Shown here one piece after another: positions 53,500-62,116 of a stretch of DNA of 64,000 nt. The DNA lies in NCBI RefSeq assembly GCF_017355365.1, contig NZ_JADIJR010000008.1:60597-124596 (forward strand), in the 5' to 3' direction. Under the pieces are notes generated by a model, which was given only the letters and a program-made list of their open reading frames with translations, had not been told where the DNA came from and made no database searches. This DNA comes from Microbacterium sp. SD291 (lineage in GTDB: Bacteria > Actinomycetota > Actinomycetes > Actinomycetales > Microbacteriaceae). Positions within the stretch are counted from its first letter, which is position 1; every line of letters begins with the position of its first letter. The position numbers and the translations under genes are program-made.

Positions 53500-54375
53500 T
53501 CAGAGGGAGAGGGCGAGATGGGGGCGGTGACGGCCTCCGCCGTCGAGTGCGTCGAGGGCCTGCATGAGGCCGGTGTCGGCGGCGAGGCCGGCGACGAGGG
53601 CGTCTGTCCAGGTCGGCCGGGCGGCGGCGGCATCCGATGCCGGGGCGTGCGGGCTCAGCGAGACCACGTCGCCGATGACGATCACGGCGGGGGAGCGCAC
53701 CCGGCGGCTCGCGGCGAGGTGCGCGATGGTGCCGAGCGTGCCGATCGTGACCCGCTGGTGCTCGCCGAAGCCGTCTTCGATGATCGCGACGGGGCAGTCG
53801 GCGCCACGGGCACCGGCGGCGAGGATCTGCGCCGAGTGCCCGAGCGTGTTCACGCCCATCAGCAGCACGACCGTGTGATCGCCTCTCGACAGGCTCAGGG
53901 GGCCGCCTGGCTCGATCTGATCGTGCGCGCTCACGATGCTGAAGGATGCCGCGACTCCGCGATGCGTGAGCGGGATGCCGGCCACCGCAGGCACCGAGAC
54001 GGCGCTGGTGACACCGGGGACCACGTCGACACCGACCCCGGCCGCCTCGCAGAACAGCTGCTCCTCGCGGCCGCGGCCGAACACGAACGGGTCGCCGCCC
54101 TTGAGCCGGACCACGTTCCTGCCTTCGCGGGCGAGCCGCACGAGGAGCTCGTTGATGCCGTCCTGCGTCACGGGGTGGTGGCCGGGGAGCTTGCCGACGT
54201 CGATCACCTCGGCGTCGAGCCGCACGCCCTCGTCTGCGAGCTGCTGCAGCACCTGGCGGGCGCCGAGGCGGTCGGCGACGATGACGTCGGCCTGCTGCAG
54301 GGCGCGGAGCCCGCGCAGCGTGAGGAGCCCGGCGTCGCCGGGTCCGGCGCCGACGAGGGTGACGTGGCCGGTCAT
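53500..54375 (-). CDS. cobA: Uroporphyrinogen-III C-methyltransferase
   Basis: 291 residues. SAM-dependent methylase forming precorrin-2, here for siroheme needed by sulfite reductase. Family motifs V-G-A-G-P-G-D-A-G-L-L-T at about 8-19, V-V-R-L-K-G-G-D-P-F-V-F-G-R-G at about 87-101, and G-I-P-L-T-H-R-G are intact. No CysG oxidase/chelatase part is fused; the chelatase is encoded separately at 62117. Residues about 158-164 (L-S-L-S-R-G) derive from a degenerate dispersed repeat. Starts within the permease stop codon. Confidence 0.93.
   Translation of the reverse strand: MTGHVTLVGAGPGDAGLLTLRGLRALQQADVIVADRLGARQVLQQLADEGVRLDAEVIDVGKLPGHHPVTQDGINELLVRLAREGRNVVRLKGGDPFVFGRGREEQLFCEAAGVGVDVVPGVTSAVSVPAVAGIPLTHRGVAASFSIVSAHDQIEPGGPLSLSRGDHTVVLLMGVNTLGHSAQILAAGARGADCPVAIIEDGFGEHQRVTIGTLGTIAHLAASRRVRSPAVIVIGDVVSLSPHAPASDAAAARPTWTDALVAGLAADTGLMQALDALDGGGRHRPHLALSL
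53884..53902 (-). repeat. Dispersed repeat, copy 5 (degenerate), inside cobA
   Basis: TCTCGACAGGCTCAGGGGG matches the core at most positions. It translates to P-L-S-L-S-R-G in a loop that many SUMT enzymes lack or vary. Confidence 0.65.
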
Positions 54376-55277
54376 CGCGAACCTCCCAGGAGAAGGCCGC
54401 GGTTGCGCAGCATCCGCCGCTCGATCGGGCCGAACAGCGCCAGTTCGATCAGGATGCCGATGGCGAGGATGAGCAGGATGGTGGCGAGCACGCCGGCGAG
54501 ATCAGCGAGCTCGCGCGACTGGTTGAGCATCGTGCCGAGGCCGAAGCCGATCGTCCCGCCGCTGGTGATGATCTCCGCCGCCATCAGCGACCGCCAGGAG
54601 AACGCCCAGCCCTGCTTGAGGCCGGCGAAGTAGCCGGGGAGGGCCGCGGGAAGAGTGACCGAGGTCGCGAGCTGCCAGCGGCTGGCGCCGAGCACGATGC
54701 CGACCCGGCGCAGCTGCGGCGGCACCTGGTCGATGCCGGAGAGGAGTCCGTTCACGATGGACGGGATGGCGCCCATCAGGATGACGAAGTATGCGGTGGC
54801 ATCGCTGAGTCCGAACCAGATGATCGCGGCGGGCACCCAGGCCACCGAGGGAAGCACGGTGAGGCCGGAGATCAGCGGGCCGGCGGCGCGACGGAGCAGC
54901 TTCCACTCGGCGAGCAGCATCCCGAGCGCGGTGCCGACGAGGATCGCGATCAGGAAGCCGATGACACCGCGCTCGAGGCTGGTGGTCACCGCCTCCTGCA
55001 GGCGCCCGGACTCCCAGGAGTCGCCGAGCGCGCCGGCGACCGCCGCAGGGCTCGGCGCCTTGTCGGGGCGGGGGTTCGCGACGACGATGTACAGCTGCCA
55101 CACGCCGAGCAGGGCGAGCAGCAGCCCCACCGGCGGCAGGGTCTTGCCGAGCACTTCGCGCCAGAGCGACCTCGGCGGCTCGGTGTCGGACTGCAGGCGG
55201 TCGAGGCCCGCGGAGAGGGTCGCCAGATCGTCGTTCTCGACGTTCGCGGACGGCGCAGTGGCTGCTTCAGGAGGCAT
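54372..55277 (-). CDS. ssuC: Sulfonate/nitrate-type ABC transporter permease
   Basis: 301 residues. N-terminal polar region (about 1-42), then about six transmembrane segments of the SsuC/TauC family with the loop V-P-P-Q-L-R-R-V-G-I-V-L-G-A-S (about 195-209). Overlaps the ATPase gene by 11 bases and cobA by 4. Supplies a sulfur compound (alkanesulfonate, taurine or sulfate ester) to the reductive pathway; the exact ligand is unknown. The symbol is by family. Confidence 0.87.
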   Translation of the reverse strand: MPPEAATAPSANVENDDLATLSAGLDRLQSDTEPPRSLWREVLGKTLPPVGLLLALLGVWQLYIVVANPRPDKAPSPAAVAGALGDSWESGRLQEAVTTSLERGVIGFLIAILVGTALGMLLAEWKLLRRAAGPLISGLTVLPSVAWVPAAIIWFGLSDATAYFVILMGAIPSIVNGLLSGIDQVPPQLRRVGIVLGASRWQLATSVTLPAALPGYFAGLKQGWAFSWRSLMAAEIITSGGTIGFGLGTMLNQSRELADLAGVLATILLILAIGILIELALFGPIERRMLRNRGLLLGGSR

Positions 55278-56109
55278 TGCGGCGGATCTCCTTCCGGAGC
55301 TCGGCGGTGATCTCGGTGGCGAGGGCTGCGACCTCGGGCGACTCGATGCGCCGGCCGTGGGTCGAGGCGACCTTCCACTCGCCCGCGATGCGACCGGGGC
55401 GGCTGGAGAGCAGGATGACGCGCTGGCCGAGGCGAGCGGCCTCGCGGACGTTGTGGGTGACGAACACGATCGTCCGGCCGGTGGCGCGCCAGACCCGCTC
55501 CAGCTCCTCGTGCAGGAGGTCGCGGGTGATCGCGTCGAGCGCCGCGAAGGGCTCGTCCATCAGCAGCACCGAGCGGTCCTGGGCGAGGGCGCGGGCGAGC
55601 GCGACGCGCTGCCGCATGCCGCCGGAGAGCTCGTGGGGGCGCTTGTCGGCGGCCTCCGACAGGTTCACGGTCGCGAGCAGGCGCTCGGCCTCCTCGCGGC
55701 GCTCACGCCGCGGGACGCCGCGGAGGCGCAGCGCGAGCTCCACGTTGTGGCGGGCGGTGAGCCACGGCATCAGCGCGGACTCCTGGAACATCACCGCAGC
55801 TCCGCCTGCCGGGGTGCCGATCGATCCCGCCGTGACGGGCTCGAGCCCCGCGACGAGGTTCAGCAGTGTCGACTTGCCGCAGCCGGAGGCGCCGAGCAGG
55901 CAGACGAACTCGCCGGGGGCGATGTCGAGCGAGATGTCATCGAGGACGACAGGGCCCGATCCGTAGCGCTTGGTGACGTTCGAGATGCGCACCGCGGGGT
56001 CGACGGCGGGGGCGGGAGCCGCGACCGGCGTGACGCTGTCGAAGCTCGGCGTCAGCCTGGTCACCGGCACCTCCGCACTCACCGTCTTCCCCGCGGGCGC
56101 AGTCATCAT
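55267..56109 (-). CDS. ssuB: Sulfonate/nitrate-type ABC transporter ATPase
   Basis: 280 residues (one less from ATG 56106). Walker A G-A-S-G-C-G-K-S-T at about 75-83, Q-loop F-Q-E-S-A-L-M-P-W, signature L-S-G-G-M-R-Q-R, Walker B V-L-L-M-D-E-P, and H-loop T-H-N-V. Belongs to the SsuB/TauB/NrtD group. The start overlaps the binding-protein stop (ATGATGA). A 45-residue Pro/Ala/Val N-terminal extension precedes the core. Confidence 0.9.
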   Translation of the reverse strand: MMTAPAGKTVSAEVPVTRLTPSFDSVTPVAAPAPAVDPAVRISNVTKRYGSGPVVLDDISLDIAPGEFVCLLGASGCGKSTLLNLVAGLEPVTAGSIGTPAGGAAVMFQESALMPWLTARHNVELALRLRGVPRRERREEAERLLATVNLSEAADKRPHELSGGMRQRVALARALAQDRSVLLMDEPFAALDAITRDLLHEELERVWRATGRTIVFVTHNVREAARLGQRVILLSSRPGRIAGEWKVASTHGRRIESPEVAALATEITAELRKEIRRNAS

Positions 56110-57164
56110 TCCTCCCCGAGGCCGGCGGCGGAGACGGACTCCGCGCCGTCCTTCTCGAGCAGTGCGTTCAGCGCGCGCAGGTCGAAGAGCCCGTCGATCG
56201 AGCCGTCCTTCTGCGTGCCCGCCGCGAGGCCGTCGGCGACGAGCGTCTCGAACGCCTCGGCGTGCGGGTCGACGGTGAACGTCACGTTCTCCAGCGCCCG
56301 GGCGAGCACCTCGTCGGCGAGCTTCTTGCCGGTCGCCTCCTCGAGCGCGTCGTTGATGACGGCCGGAGCCTCCTCGGCGTTCTCGTCGAGCCAGCTCACC
56401 GCGGCGATGTGGCCCTCGAGGAGTTCCTCGACGACGTCGGGGTGCGCTTCGGCGAACTCGGCGCGCACCAGCAGCACCGTGGTCGGGAAGTTCCCGTCCG
56501 GCCAGAGGTCCTTCTCGTCGACCAGCACGTGCGCGCCGGCCTCGACGACCAGACGCGAGACCCAGGGCTCCGGCAGCCACGCGCCGTCGACCTGACCGTC
56601 CTGGAACAGGGTGAGCGTCTGGGCGTTCTCGGTCGGGGTGACTGAGACGTCGCCACCACCCGAGGTCGACGTCTCGAAGCCCTCGTCCGCCAGCCAGCTG
56701 CGCAGCGCCACGTCCTGCGTGTTGCCCAGCTGCGGGGTGGCGATGTTCGCGCCCTCGAGGTCCTCAGGGCTGTCGATGCCGTCGCGCACGACGAGCGCCG
56801 CACCCCCGGAGGTCGCGCCGGCGATGATGTGCGCCGACTCCCCGCCCGACTGGATGAAGGTGTTGATCGACGGGTTCGGGCCGATGTAGGTCGCGTCGAT
56901 CGCGCCGGCGGAGAGCGCCTCGATCGCGGCGGGCCCCGCGTTGAAGACCTCGGTCTTCAGGTCGACGTCGCCCAGAGCATCCTGGAACAGCCCCTCGGAG
57001 AGCCCGACCAGAGCAGGCGCGTGCGTGACGTTCGCGAAGTAGCCGAGGCGGACCTCGGTGACCTTCTCGGAGTCACCCGTCGCGGGTGCGGAGGTGCAGC
57101 CGGCGAGCATCATGGCGGCGAGTCCCAGGGCTGTGAGAGCAGTGGTGCTGCGGTTGATCTTCAC
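56106..57164 (-). CDS. ssuA: Sulfonate/nitrate-type substrate-binding lipoprotein
   Basis: 352 residues. Lipoprotein signal M-L-A-G-C (Cys23). NMT1/SsuA-like fold: L-G-Y-F-A-N-V-T-H-A-P (about 40-50), I-G-P-N-P-S-I-N (about 94-101), and G-A-W-L-P-E-P-W (about 179-186) are typical. Receives the sulfur source outside the membrane. 51 bases separate it from cysN, enough for a second ribosome site and possibly an internal promoter, but none is clear. Confidence 0.9.
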   Translation of the reverse strand: MKINRSTTALTALGLAAMMLAGCTSAPATGDSEKVTEVRLGYFANVTHAPALVGLSEGLFQDALGDVDLKTEVFNAGPAAIEALSAGAIDATYIGPNPSINTFIQSGGESAHIIAGATSGGAALVVRDGIDSPEDLEGANIATPQLGNTQDVALRSWLADEGFETSTSGGGDVSVTPTENAQTLTLFQDGQVDGAWLPEPWVSRLVVEAGAHVLVDEKDLWPDGNFPTTVLLVRAEFAEAHPDVVEELLEGHIAAVSWLDENAEEAPAVINDALEEATGKKLADEVLARALENVTFTVDPHAEAFETLVADGLAAGTQKDGSIDGLFDLRALNALLEKDGAESVSAAGLGEE

Positions 57165-57215
57165 GGTTTCGCCTCCTTAGCGATTGAGGGGTGTTGCAGG
57201 CAGGGATTCAGCAGG

Positions 57216-58553
57216 TCAGGGTTCGTCGACGACGGTCGCCGCGGCGAGCGTTGCGCCGTCTGCGGGGTGGATCAACAGCAGCGAGCCGCCGGCGCGGCTC
57301 ACCGCGTACGGCTCGAGCGGCAGGTCGGCGGCGAAGCGCAGGCGGACGCGGCCGATCTCGTTCACGGCGAGGGCCGTGGCGTCGTGGTGGCCGAGCGTCT
57401 CCAGGTCGCGCCGGTCGATGATCTCGGAGACCAGCGCCTGCACGGTGGCCGTGCCGTGCTTGACCAGCACCTTGGCGCCTGCGACGACCTCGCGCTGGTC
57501 GAGCTGGAACAGCTCCACCACGGCCTCGCGTCGCCCGGCGGGCGCGGTCCCGGCCGCCGCGATGAGCGCGCCGCGTGCGGCGTCCAGCTCGTCGGCGAGG
57601 GTGAGGGTGACCGACTGCGGCTCCTTGGCGGCATCCGCCTCGACGCCGGCGACGTGGATGCCGGTGACGGTCGTCCGGTGGCCACCGGGGAAGACCTCGA
57701 CCTGGTCGCCGACACGCACGGAGCCTGCGGCGATGCGGCCGGCGAAGCCGCGGTAGTCGCGGTAGCGCTCGGCGTCGTCGGCGCTGATCGTCGGCGAGAG
57801 GCCTCCCTGCGGGCGCAGCACCAGCTGCACCGGCAGGCGGAAATCGGATGCCGCCGACTCGATCTCGTCGGTGCTTGGGAGCGACTCGAGCAGCTCGATC
57901 AGCGTGGGGCCGCTGTACCAGGGGGTGTTCTCGGACCGGTCGACGATGTTGTCGCCCTCGAGCGCCGACACCGGGAGCACGTGCAGGCCGCTGAGGCCCA
58001 GCTGCTCGGCGACGCGCGCCGCCTCGAGCTCGATCTCGACGAAGCGGTTCTCGTCGTAGTCGACGAGGTCGATCTTGTTCACCGCGATGATCACGTGCGA
58101 CACCCGCAGCAGCGACACCACGGCGAGGTGGCGGCGGGTCTGCTCGATGACGCCCTTGCGCGCGTCGACCAGCACGATCACGGCATCCGCGGTGGCGGAG
58201 CCGGTGACCATGTTGCGCGTGTACTGCACGTGGCCGGGGCAGTCGGCGAGGATGAAGCTGCGCCGGTCGGTCGCGAAGTAGCGGTAGGCGACGTCGATCG
58301 TGATGCCCTGCTCGCGCTCGGCGCGCAGGCCGTCGGTGAGGAGGGCGAAATCGAAGGCGCCGTGCGCGAAGCCGCGCTGACGGGAGGTCGCCGCGACCTG
58401 CTCGAGCTGGTCGGCGAGGATCGCCTTGGCGTCGTGCAGCAGCCGGCCGACGAGCGTCGACTTGCCGTCGTCGACGGAGCCGGCGGTCGCGAACCGGAAC
58501 AGCGTGGTGCCCTTCGACAGGCTCAGGGACCCAGCTTCCAATACGTCAGTCAT
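57216..58553 (-). CDS. cysN: Sulfate adenylyltransferase GTPase subunit
   Basis: 445 residues, without a fused APS kinase. GTPase motifs G-S-V-D-D-G-K-S-T at about 25-33, D-C-P-G-H at about 103-107, N-K-I-D at about 158-161. Drives CysD by GTP hydrolysis to form APS from ATP and sulfate. Residues 8-15 (G-S-L-S-L-S-K-G) come from an in-frame dispersed repeat, in the same positions as in CysD. The ATG shares one base with the cysD stop. Confidence 0.94.
   Translation of the reverse strand: MTDVLEAGSLSLSKGTTLFRFATAGSVDDGKSTLVGRLLHDAKAILADQLEQVAATSRQRGFAHGAFDFALLTDGLRAEREQGITIDVAYRYFATDRRSFILADCPGHVQYTRNMVTGSATADAVIVLVDARKGVIEQTRRHLAVVSLLRVSHVIIAVNKIDLVDYDENRFVEIELEAARVAEQLGLSGLHVLPVSALEGDNIVDRSENTPWYSGPTLIELLESLPSTDEIESAASDFRLPVQLVLRPQGGLSPTISADDAERYRDYRGFAGRIAAGSVRVGDQVEVFPGGHRTTVTGIHVAGVEADAAKEPQSVTLTLADELDAARGALIAAAGTAPAGRREAVVELFQLDQREVVAGAKVLVKHGTATVQALVSEIIDRRDLETLGHHDATALAVNEIGRVRLRFAADLPLEPYAVSRAGGSLLLIHPADGATLAAATVVDEP
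58510..58532 (-). repeat. Dispersed repeat, copy 6, at cysN 5-prime end
   Basis: CCCTTCGACAGGCTCAGGG (one base from the core) lies 21 bases inside cysN and encodes S-L-S-L-S-K-G. Confidence 0.88.
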
Positions 58554-59500
58554 CAGAAGTATCCGTCCTTCTTGCGGTCCTCCATGGCGGCCTCGCTGAT
58601 GCGGTCATCGGCCCTGGTGGCACCGCGCTCGGTGAGGGTGGAGCGGGCGACCTCGAGGACGACGGATGCCGTGTCAGCGGCATCCGATTCCACCGCGCCC
58701 GTGCAGCTCATGTCGCCGACGGTCCGGTAGCGGACCACGCGGCGCTCGATCTCCTCGCCCTTCAGCGGCTGCGAGAACTCGCCGATCGCCCACCACATGC
58801 CGTCGCGGCGGAACACGTCGCGCTCGTGCGCGTAGTACAGGGGAGGGAGGGCGATGCTCTCTCGCTCGATGTAGCTCCAGATGTCGATCTCAGTCCAGTT
58901 CGAGATCGGGAAGGCGCGCACGTGCTGGCCGGGGGTGTGGCGTCCGTTGTACAGGCTCCAGAGCTCGGGGCGCTGGTTGCGGGGGTCCCACTGGCCGAAC
59001 TCGTCACGGAGCGAGATGATGCGCTCCTTGGCGCGAGCCTTGTCCTCGTCGCGGCGGGCGCCGCCGAACACGGCGTCGTGCTTGCCCGCCGCGATCGCGT
59101 CGAGCAGTGGCTGCGTCTGCAGCGGGTTGCGAGTGCCGTCGGCGCGTTCGGCCAGCCGGCCGTCGTCGATGTAGTCCTGCACGCTCGCGACCTCGAGGCG
59201 GATGCCGAGGCGCGCGACGGTCTCGTCACGGAACGCGATGACCTCGGGGAAGTTGTGGCCCGTGTCGACGTGCAGCACAGGGAAGGGCACCTTGCCCGGC
59301 GCGAACGCCTTGGCGGCGAGGTGCAGCACGACGACGGAGTCCTTGCCGCCGGAGAACAGCAGCACGGGGCGCTCGAACTCGGCGACGACCTCGCGGATGA
59401 TGTGGATGGCCTCGGCCTCGAGCAGGTCGAGGGCGCTCAGGCTGGTCGAGGGGGCGCCCTTCGACAAGCTCAGGGACCCGGTTGCAGTGTCGATGCTCAT
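58553..59500 (-). CDS. cysD: Sulfate adenylyltransferase small (PAPS-reductase-like) subunit
   Basis: 315 residues. Pyrophosphatase P-loop L-F-S-G-G-K-D-S-V at about 48-56, D-T-G-H-N-F-P-E at about 72-79, G-G-A-R-R-D-E-D-K-A-R region, and the S-C-T-G-A end motif. With CysN makes APS. ATG 59500 overlaps the cysH stop (ATGA). Residues 8-15 are the repeat-encoded G-S-L-S-L-S-K-G, in front of the normal L-D-x-L-E-A-E start of the fold. Confidence 0.94.
   Translation of the reverse strand: MSIDTATGSLSLSKGAPSTSLSALDLLEAEAIHIIREVVAEFERPVLLFSGGKDSVVVLHLAAKAFAPGKVPFPVLHVDTGHNFPEVIAFRDETVARLGIRLEVASVQDYIDDGRLAERADGTRNPLQTQPLLDAIAAGKHDAVFGGARRDEDKARAKERIISLRDEFGQWDPRNQRPELWSLYNGRHTPGQHVRAFPISNWTEIDIWSYIERESIALPPLYYAHERDVFRRDGMWWAIGEFSQPLKGEEIERRVVRYRTVGDMSCTGAVESDAADTASVVLEVARSTLTERGATRADDRISEAAMEDRKKDGYF
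59457..59479 (-). repeat. Dispersed repeat, copy 7, at cysD 5-prime end
   Basis: Exact core 21 bases inside cysD, same distance from the ATG and same frame as in cysN. Confidence 0.9.
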
Positions 59501-60243
59501 AGGTGGAGTCCGCATTCTGTCTTGGACAGGCCTGCCCAGCGGCCGGACCGGGGGTCCTCGCCGGGGGCGACCTGCTTCGTGCACGGCGCGCAGCCGATGG
59601 ACGGGTAGCCGTTCGCGATCAGGGGGTTGACCGGCACGGCGTTCTCGGTGGCGTAGTCGATGAGGTCGTCGAAGCTCCACGCTGCGACCGGGTTCACCTT
59701 GACCAGGCCGTTGCGCTCGTCCCAGACGATCAGCTCGGTCTCGGCGCGGGTCGGCGCCTCTTCGCGGCGGACGCCGGTGAACCACACCTCGTACTCGCCG
59801 AGCGAGCGCTGCAGGGGCTCGACCTTGCGGCGGGCGCAGCAGAGGCCCGGGTCGCGGGCGAAGAGGTCCTTGCCGAACTCGGCATCCTGCTCCCGCACCG
59901 TCTGCTCGGGCTTCACATCGACGATGCGCACATCGAGCTCGCGCTCGACCTCGTTGCGCGTGAACGTGGTCTCGGCGAAGTGGTAGCCGGTGTCGAGGAA
60001 CAGCACGTCGACGCCGGGGAGGCTCTGCGCGACCAGGTGCGGCAGCGCGGCATCCGCCATCGAGCAGGCGACGGCCGCCTGCGAGACGGCGAAGTTCTCG
60101 GCGACCCAGGCGATGACCTCGGCAGGGCTCGCCTCGTCGGCCTGACGGCTGCGCAGCTCGGCGTTGCCGCGCTCGGCGATGGCCTGGAGCTCCTCGGCCG
60201 GGCGACGGGCCGGGCGGGGTGGGCGGATCAGGACGGCGGTCAC
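59497..60243 (-). CDS. cysH: Phosphoadenylyl/adenylyl-sulfate reductase, iron-sulfur APS type
   Basis: 248 residues from GTG 60243. The [4Fe-4S] ligands C-C (G-L-C-C-A-R-R-K) and C-x-x-C (G-C-A-P-C-T) mark the APS-reducing form. The catalytic Cys is in T-E-C-G-L-H at the C-terminus. This fits the lack of an APS kinase gene: CysDN makes APS and this enzyme reduces it to sulfite with thioredoxin. GTG overlaps the sirA stop, and the stop overlaps cysD. Confidence 0.93.
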   Translation of the reverse strand: MTAVLIRPPRPARRPAEELQAIAERGNAELRSRQADEASPAEVIAWVAENFAVSQAAVACSMADAALPHLVAQSLPGVDVLFLDTGYHFAETTFTRNEVERELDVRIVDVKPEQTVREQDAEFGKDLFARDPGLCCARRKVEPLQRSLGEYEVWFTGVRREEAPTRAETELIVWDERNGLVKVNPVAAWSFDDLIDYATENAVPVNPLIANGYPSIGCAPCTKQVAPGEDPRSGRWAGLSKTECGLHL

Positions 60244-61958
60244 TGCAGCGCCTCCTCGTCGGCCCGGTGCGCCCACTGCGCGAAGCTCTCCGCCTCCTCG
60301 CGATCTGCGAGGTAGCGGCGGATGACGCGCTCGGCGTAGTCGGCGATGCCGTCGGCCGCGACCTTGAGTCCGCGCACGGTGCGGCCGAGGCAGGCCTCCT
60401 CGCGGTCGACGCCGGCGAGACCGCCGCCGAGGTGCACCTGGTAGCCGGGCACCTGCTCGCCGTCGATCTGCACGAGCTGGCCCTTCAGGCCGATGTCGGC
60501 CGTCTGGATGCGGGCGCAGGAGTTCGGGCATCCGTTCACGTGCAGGGTGATCGGGCGGCCGATCTCGGGCTCGAGCGCGCCGAGGCGCTCCTCGAGCTGG
60601 CGGATGGCCTCGGCTGCGTTCGCCTTGGTCTCGACGATCGCGAGCTTGCAGTACTCGATGCCGGTGCAGGCGATGGTGCCGCGGCGGAACAGGCTGGGAC
60701 GAGCCGACAGTCCGATCGCGTCGAGTCCCTTGACCAGGCTCTCGACCTCGGCCTCGGGGATGTCGAGCACGATGAGCTTCTGGTAAGGCGTGGTGCGCAC
60801 GCGCTGCGAGCCGTGCGCCTCGGCGAGGTCGGCAAGCGCCGTGAGCGTGGTGCCGGAGACGCGGCCGACCAGGGGAGCGGCACCGACGAAGAAGCGGCCG
60901 TCCTTCTGCTCGTGCACGCCGACGTGGTCGCCGATCGTGGTCGGCTTCGGGGCGGCGGGGCCGTCGGGCAGTGGCTCCGACAGGTATTCGCTCTCGAGCA
61001 CCTGCCGGAACTTCTCGACACCCCAGTCGGCGAGGAGGAACTTCAGGCGGGCCTTGTTGCGCAGCCGCCGGTAGCCGTAGTCGCGGAAGATCTGGGTGAC
61101 GCCGTGCCACACCTCGGCGACCCGCTCGGGGGCGACGAAGGTGCCGAGGCGCTCGCCGAGTCGCGGCACGACGGAGAGAGCGCCGCCGACCCAGAGGTCG
61201 TAGCCGATGCCGAGCTCCGGATGCTCGACCGCGACGAACGCGCAGTCGTTGATCTCGTGCACCACGTCCTGGCTGGGGTGGCCGGTGATCGCGGTCTTGT
61301 ACTTGCGGGGGAGGTTCGCGAGCGTCGGGTCGCCGATGAAGCGCTCGGCGATCTCGTGGATCTGCGGGGTCGGGTCGATGATCTCGTCGGCGGCGATGCC
61401 GGCCACCGGGGAGCCCAGGATGACGCGGGGGACGTCGCCGCAGGCCTCGGTTGTGCTGAGGCCCACCTCTTCCAGGCGGCGCCAGATCTCGGGGACGTCC
61501 TCGACGCGGATCCAGTGCAGCTGCACGTTCTGGCGGTCGGTCATGTCCGCGCTGTCGCGCGCGAACTCGGTGGAGATCTCGCCGATCACGCGGAGCTGGT
61601 GCGTGGTGAGCTGGCCGCCGTCGATGCGGACGCGCAGCATGAAGTACTCGTCCTCGAGCTCGTGCGGCTCGAGCTGTGCGGTGCGCCCGCCGTCGATCCC
61701 GGGCTTGCGCTGCGTGTACAGGCCCCACCAGCGGAAGCGGCCGTGCAGGTCGGTCGGATCGATCGACGCGAAGCCGCCCTTGGCGTACTCGTTCTCGATG
61801 CGCTCACGGACGTTCAGCCCGTTGTCGGCGAGCTTGAACTCCTCGTTGGCGTTCAGGGGCTCGTTGCCGTCGACGGCCCACTGGCCGTGCGGCTTCGTGG
61901 GGGTGCGAGTGGTGCGCGTTCGAGCGCCGCGGATGGGCGTCGGCTGCTGAATGGTCAT
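60240..61958 (-). CDS. sirA: Ferredoxin-dependent sulfite reductase
   Basis: 572 residues. Siroheme/[4Fe-4S] enzyme reducing sulfite to sulfide. Two ferredoxin-like half-repeats (about 60-140 and 315-400). Iron-sulfur ligands are C-T-G-I-E-Y-C (about 441-447) and G-C-P-N-S-C (about 483-488). Like mycobacterial SirA/NirA it uses ferredoxin, which is encoded in the same operon. GGGAG lies 7 bases before the ATG. First gene of the sulfur operon. Confidence 0.94.
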   Translation of the reverse strand: MTIQQPTPIRGARTRTTRTPTKPHGQWAVDGNEPLNANEEFKLADNGLNVRERIENEYAKGGFASIDPTDLHGRFRWWGLYTQRKPGIDGGRTAQLEPHELEDEYFMLRVRIDGGQLTTHQLRVIGEISTEFARDSADMTDRQNVQLHWIRVEDVPEIWRRLEEVGLSTTEACGDVPRVILGSPVAGIAADEIIDPTPQIHEIAERFIGDPTLANLPRKYKTAITGHPSQDVVHEINDCAFVAVEHPELGIGYDLWVGGALSVVPRLGERLGTFVAPERVAEVWHGVTQIFRDYGYRRLRNKARLKFLLADWGVEKFRQVLESEYLSEPLPDGPAAPKPTTIGDHVGVHEQKDGRFFVGAAPLVGRVSGTTLTALADLAEAHGSQRVRTTPYQKLIVLDIPEAEVESLVKGLDAIGLSARPSLFRRGTIACTGIEYCKLAIVETKANAAEAIRQLEERLGALEPEIGRPITLHVNGCPNSCARIQTADIGLKGQLVQIDGEQVPGYQVHLGGGLAGVDREEACLGRTVRGLKVAADGIADYAERVIRRYLADREEAESFAQWAHRADEEALQ

Positions 61959-62021
61959 GGCACTGCTCCCTGGGATGGCTTTGCATCACGGTAAGGAGGG
62001 TGGACCCCGTTCAAGAACCCG

Positions 62022-62060
62022 GTGTGACATGTTGCGTCAGAGAACGTCACACAACGTCAC
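62022..62060 (-). promoter_or_regulatory. Repeated TGACGTT boxes upstream of sirA
   Basis: AACGTCAC occurs at 62043-62050 and 62053-62060, exactly 10 bases apart, on one DNA face. A related inverted GTGTGACA..TTGCGTCA lies at 62022-62039. They are about 65-100 bases before sirA, a suitable place for a sulfur-responsive activator or repressor. The 158-bp gap has no gene. Confidence 0.45.
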
Positions 62061-62116
62061 GCAGGGCGAAATATGACGGGGACCTCTGGTGCTGAGGGGG
62101 TTTCTGTGCGGTGCGA

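Noticed and set aside
52105..54633. 842-codon plus-strand open frame
   Set aside because: It is antisense to fprA and cobA, has Arg/Glu/Asp/Gly-rich shadow composition, and no domain; the minus-strand genes are clear.
61959..62116. SAM riboswitch or Cys leader peptide before sirA
   Set aside because: No recognisable SAM aptamer core and no Cys-rich short frame.
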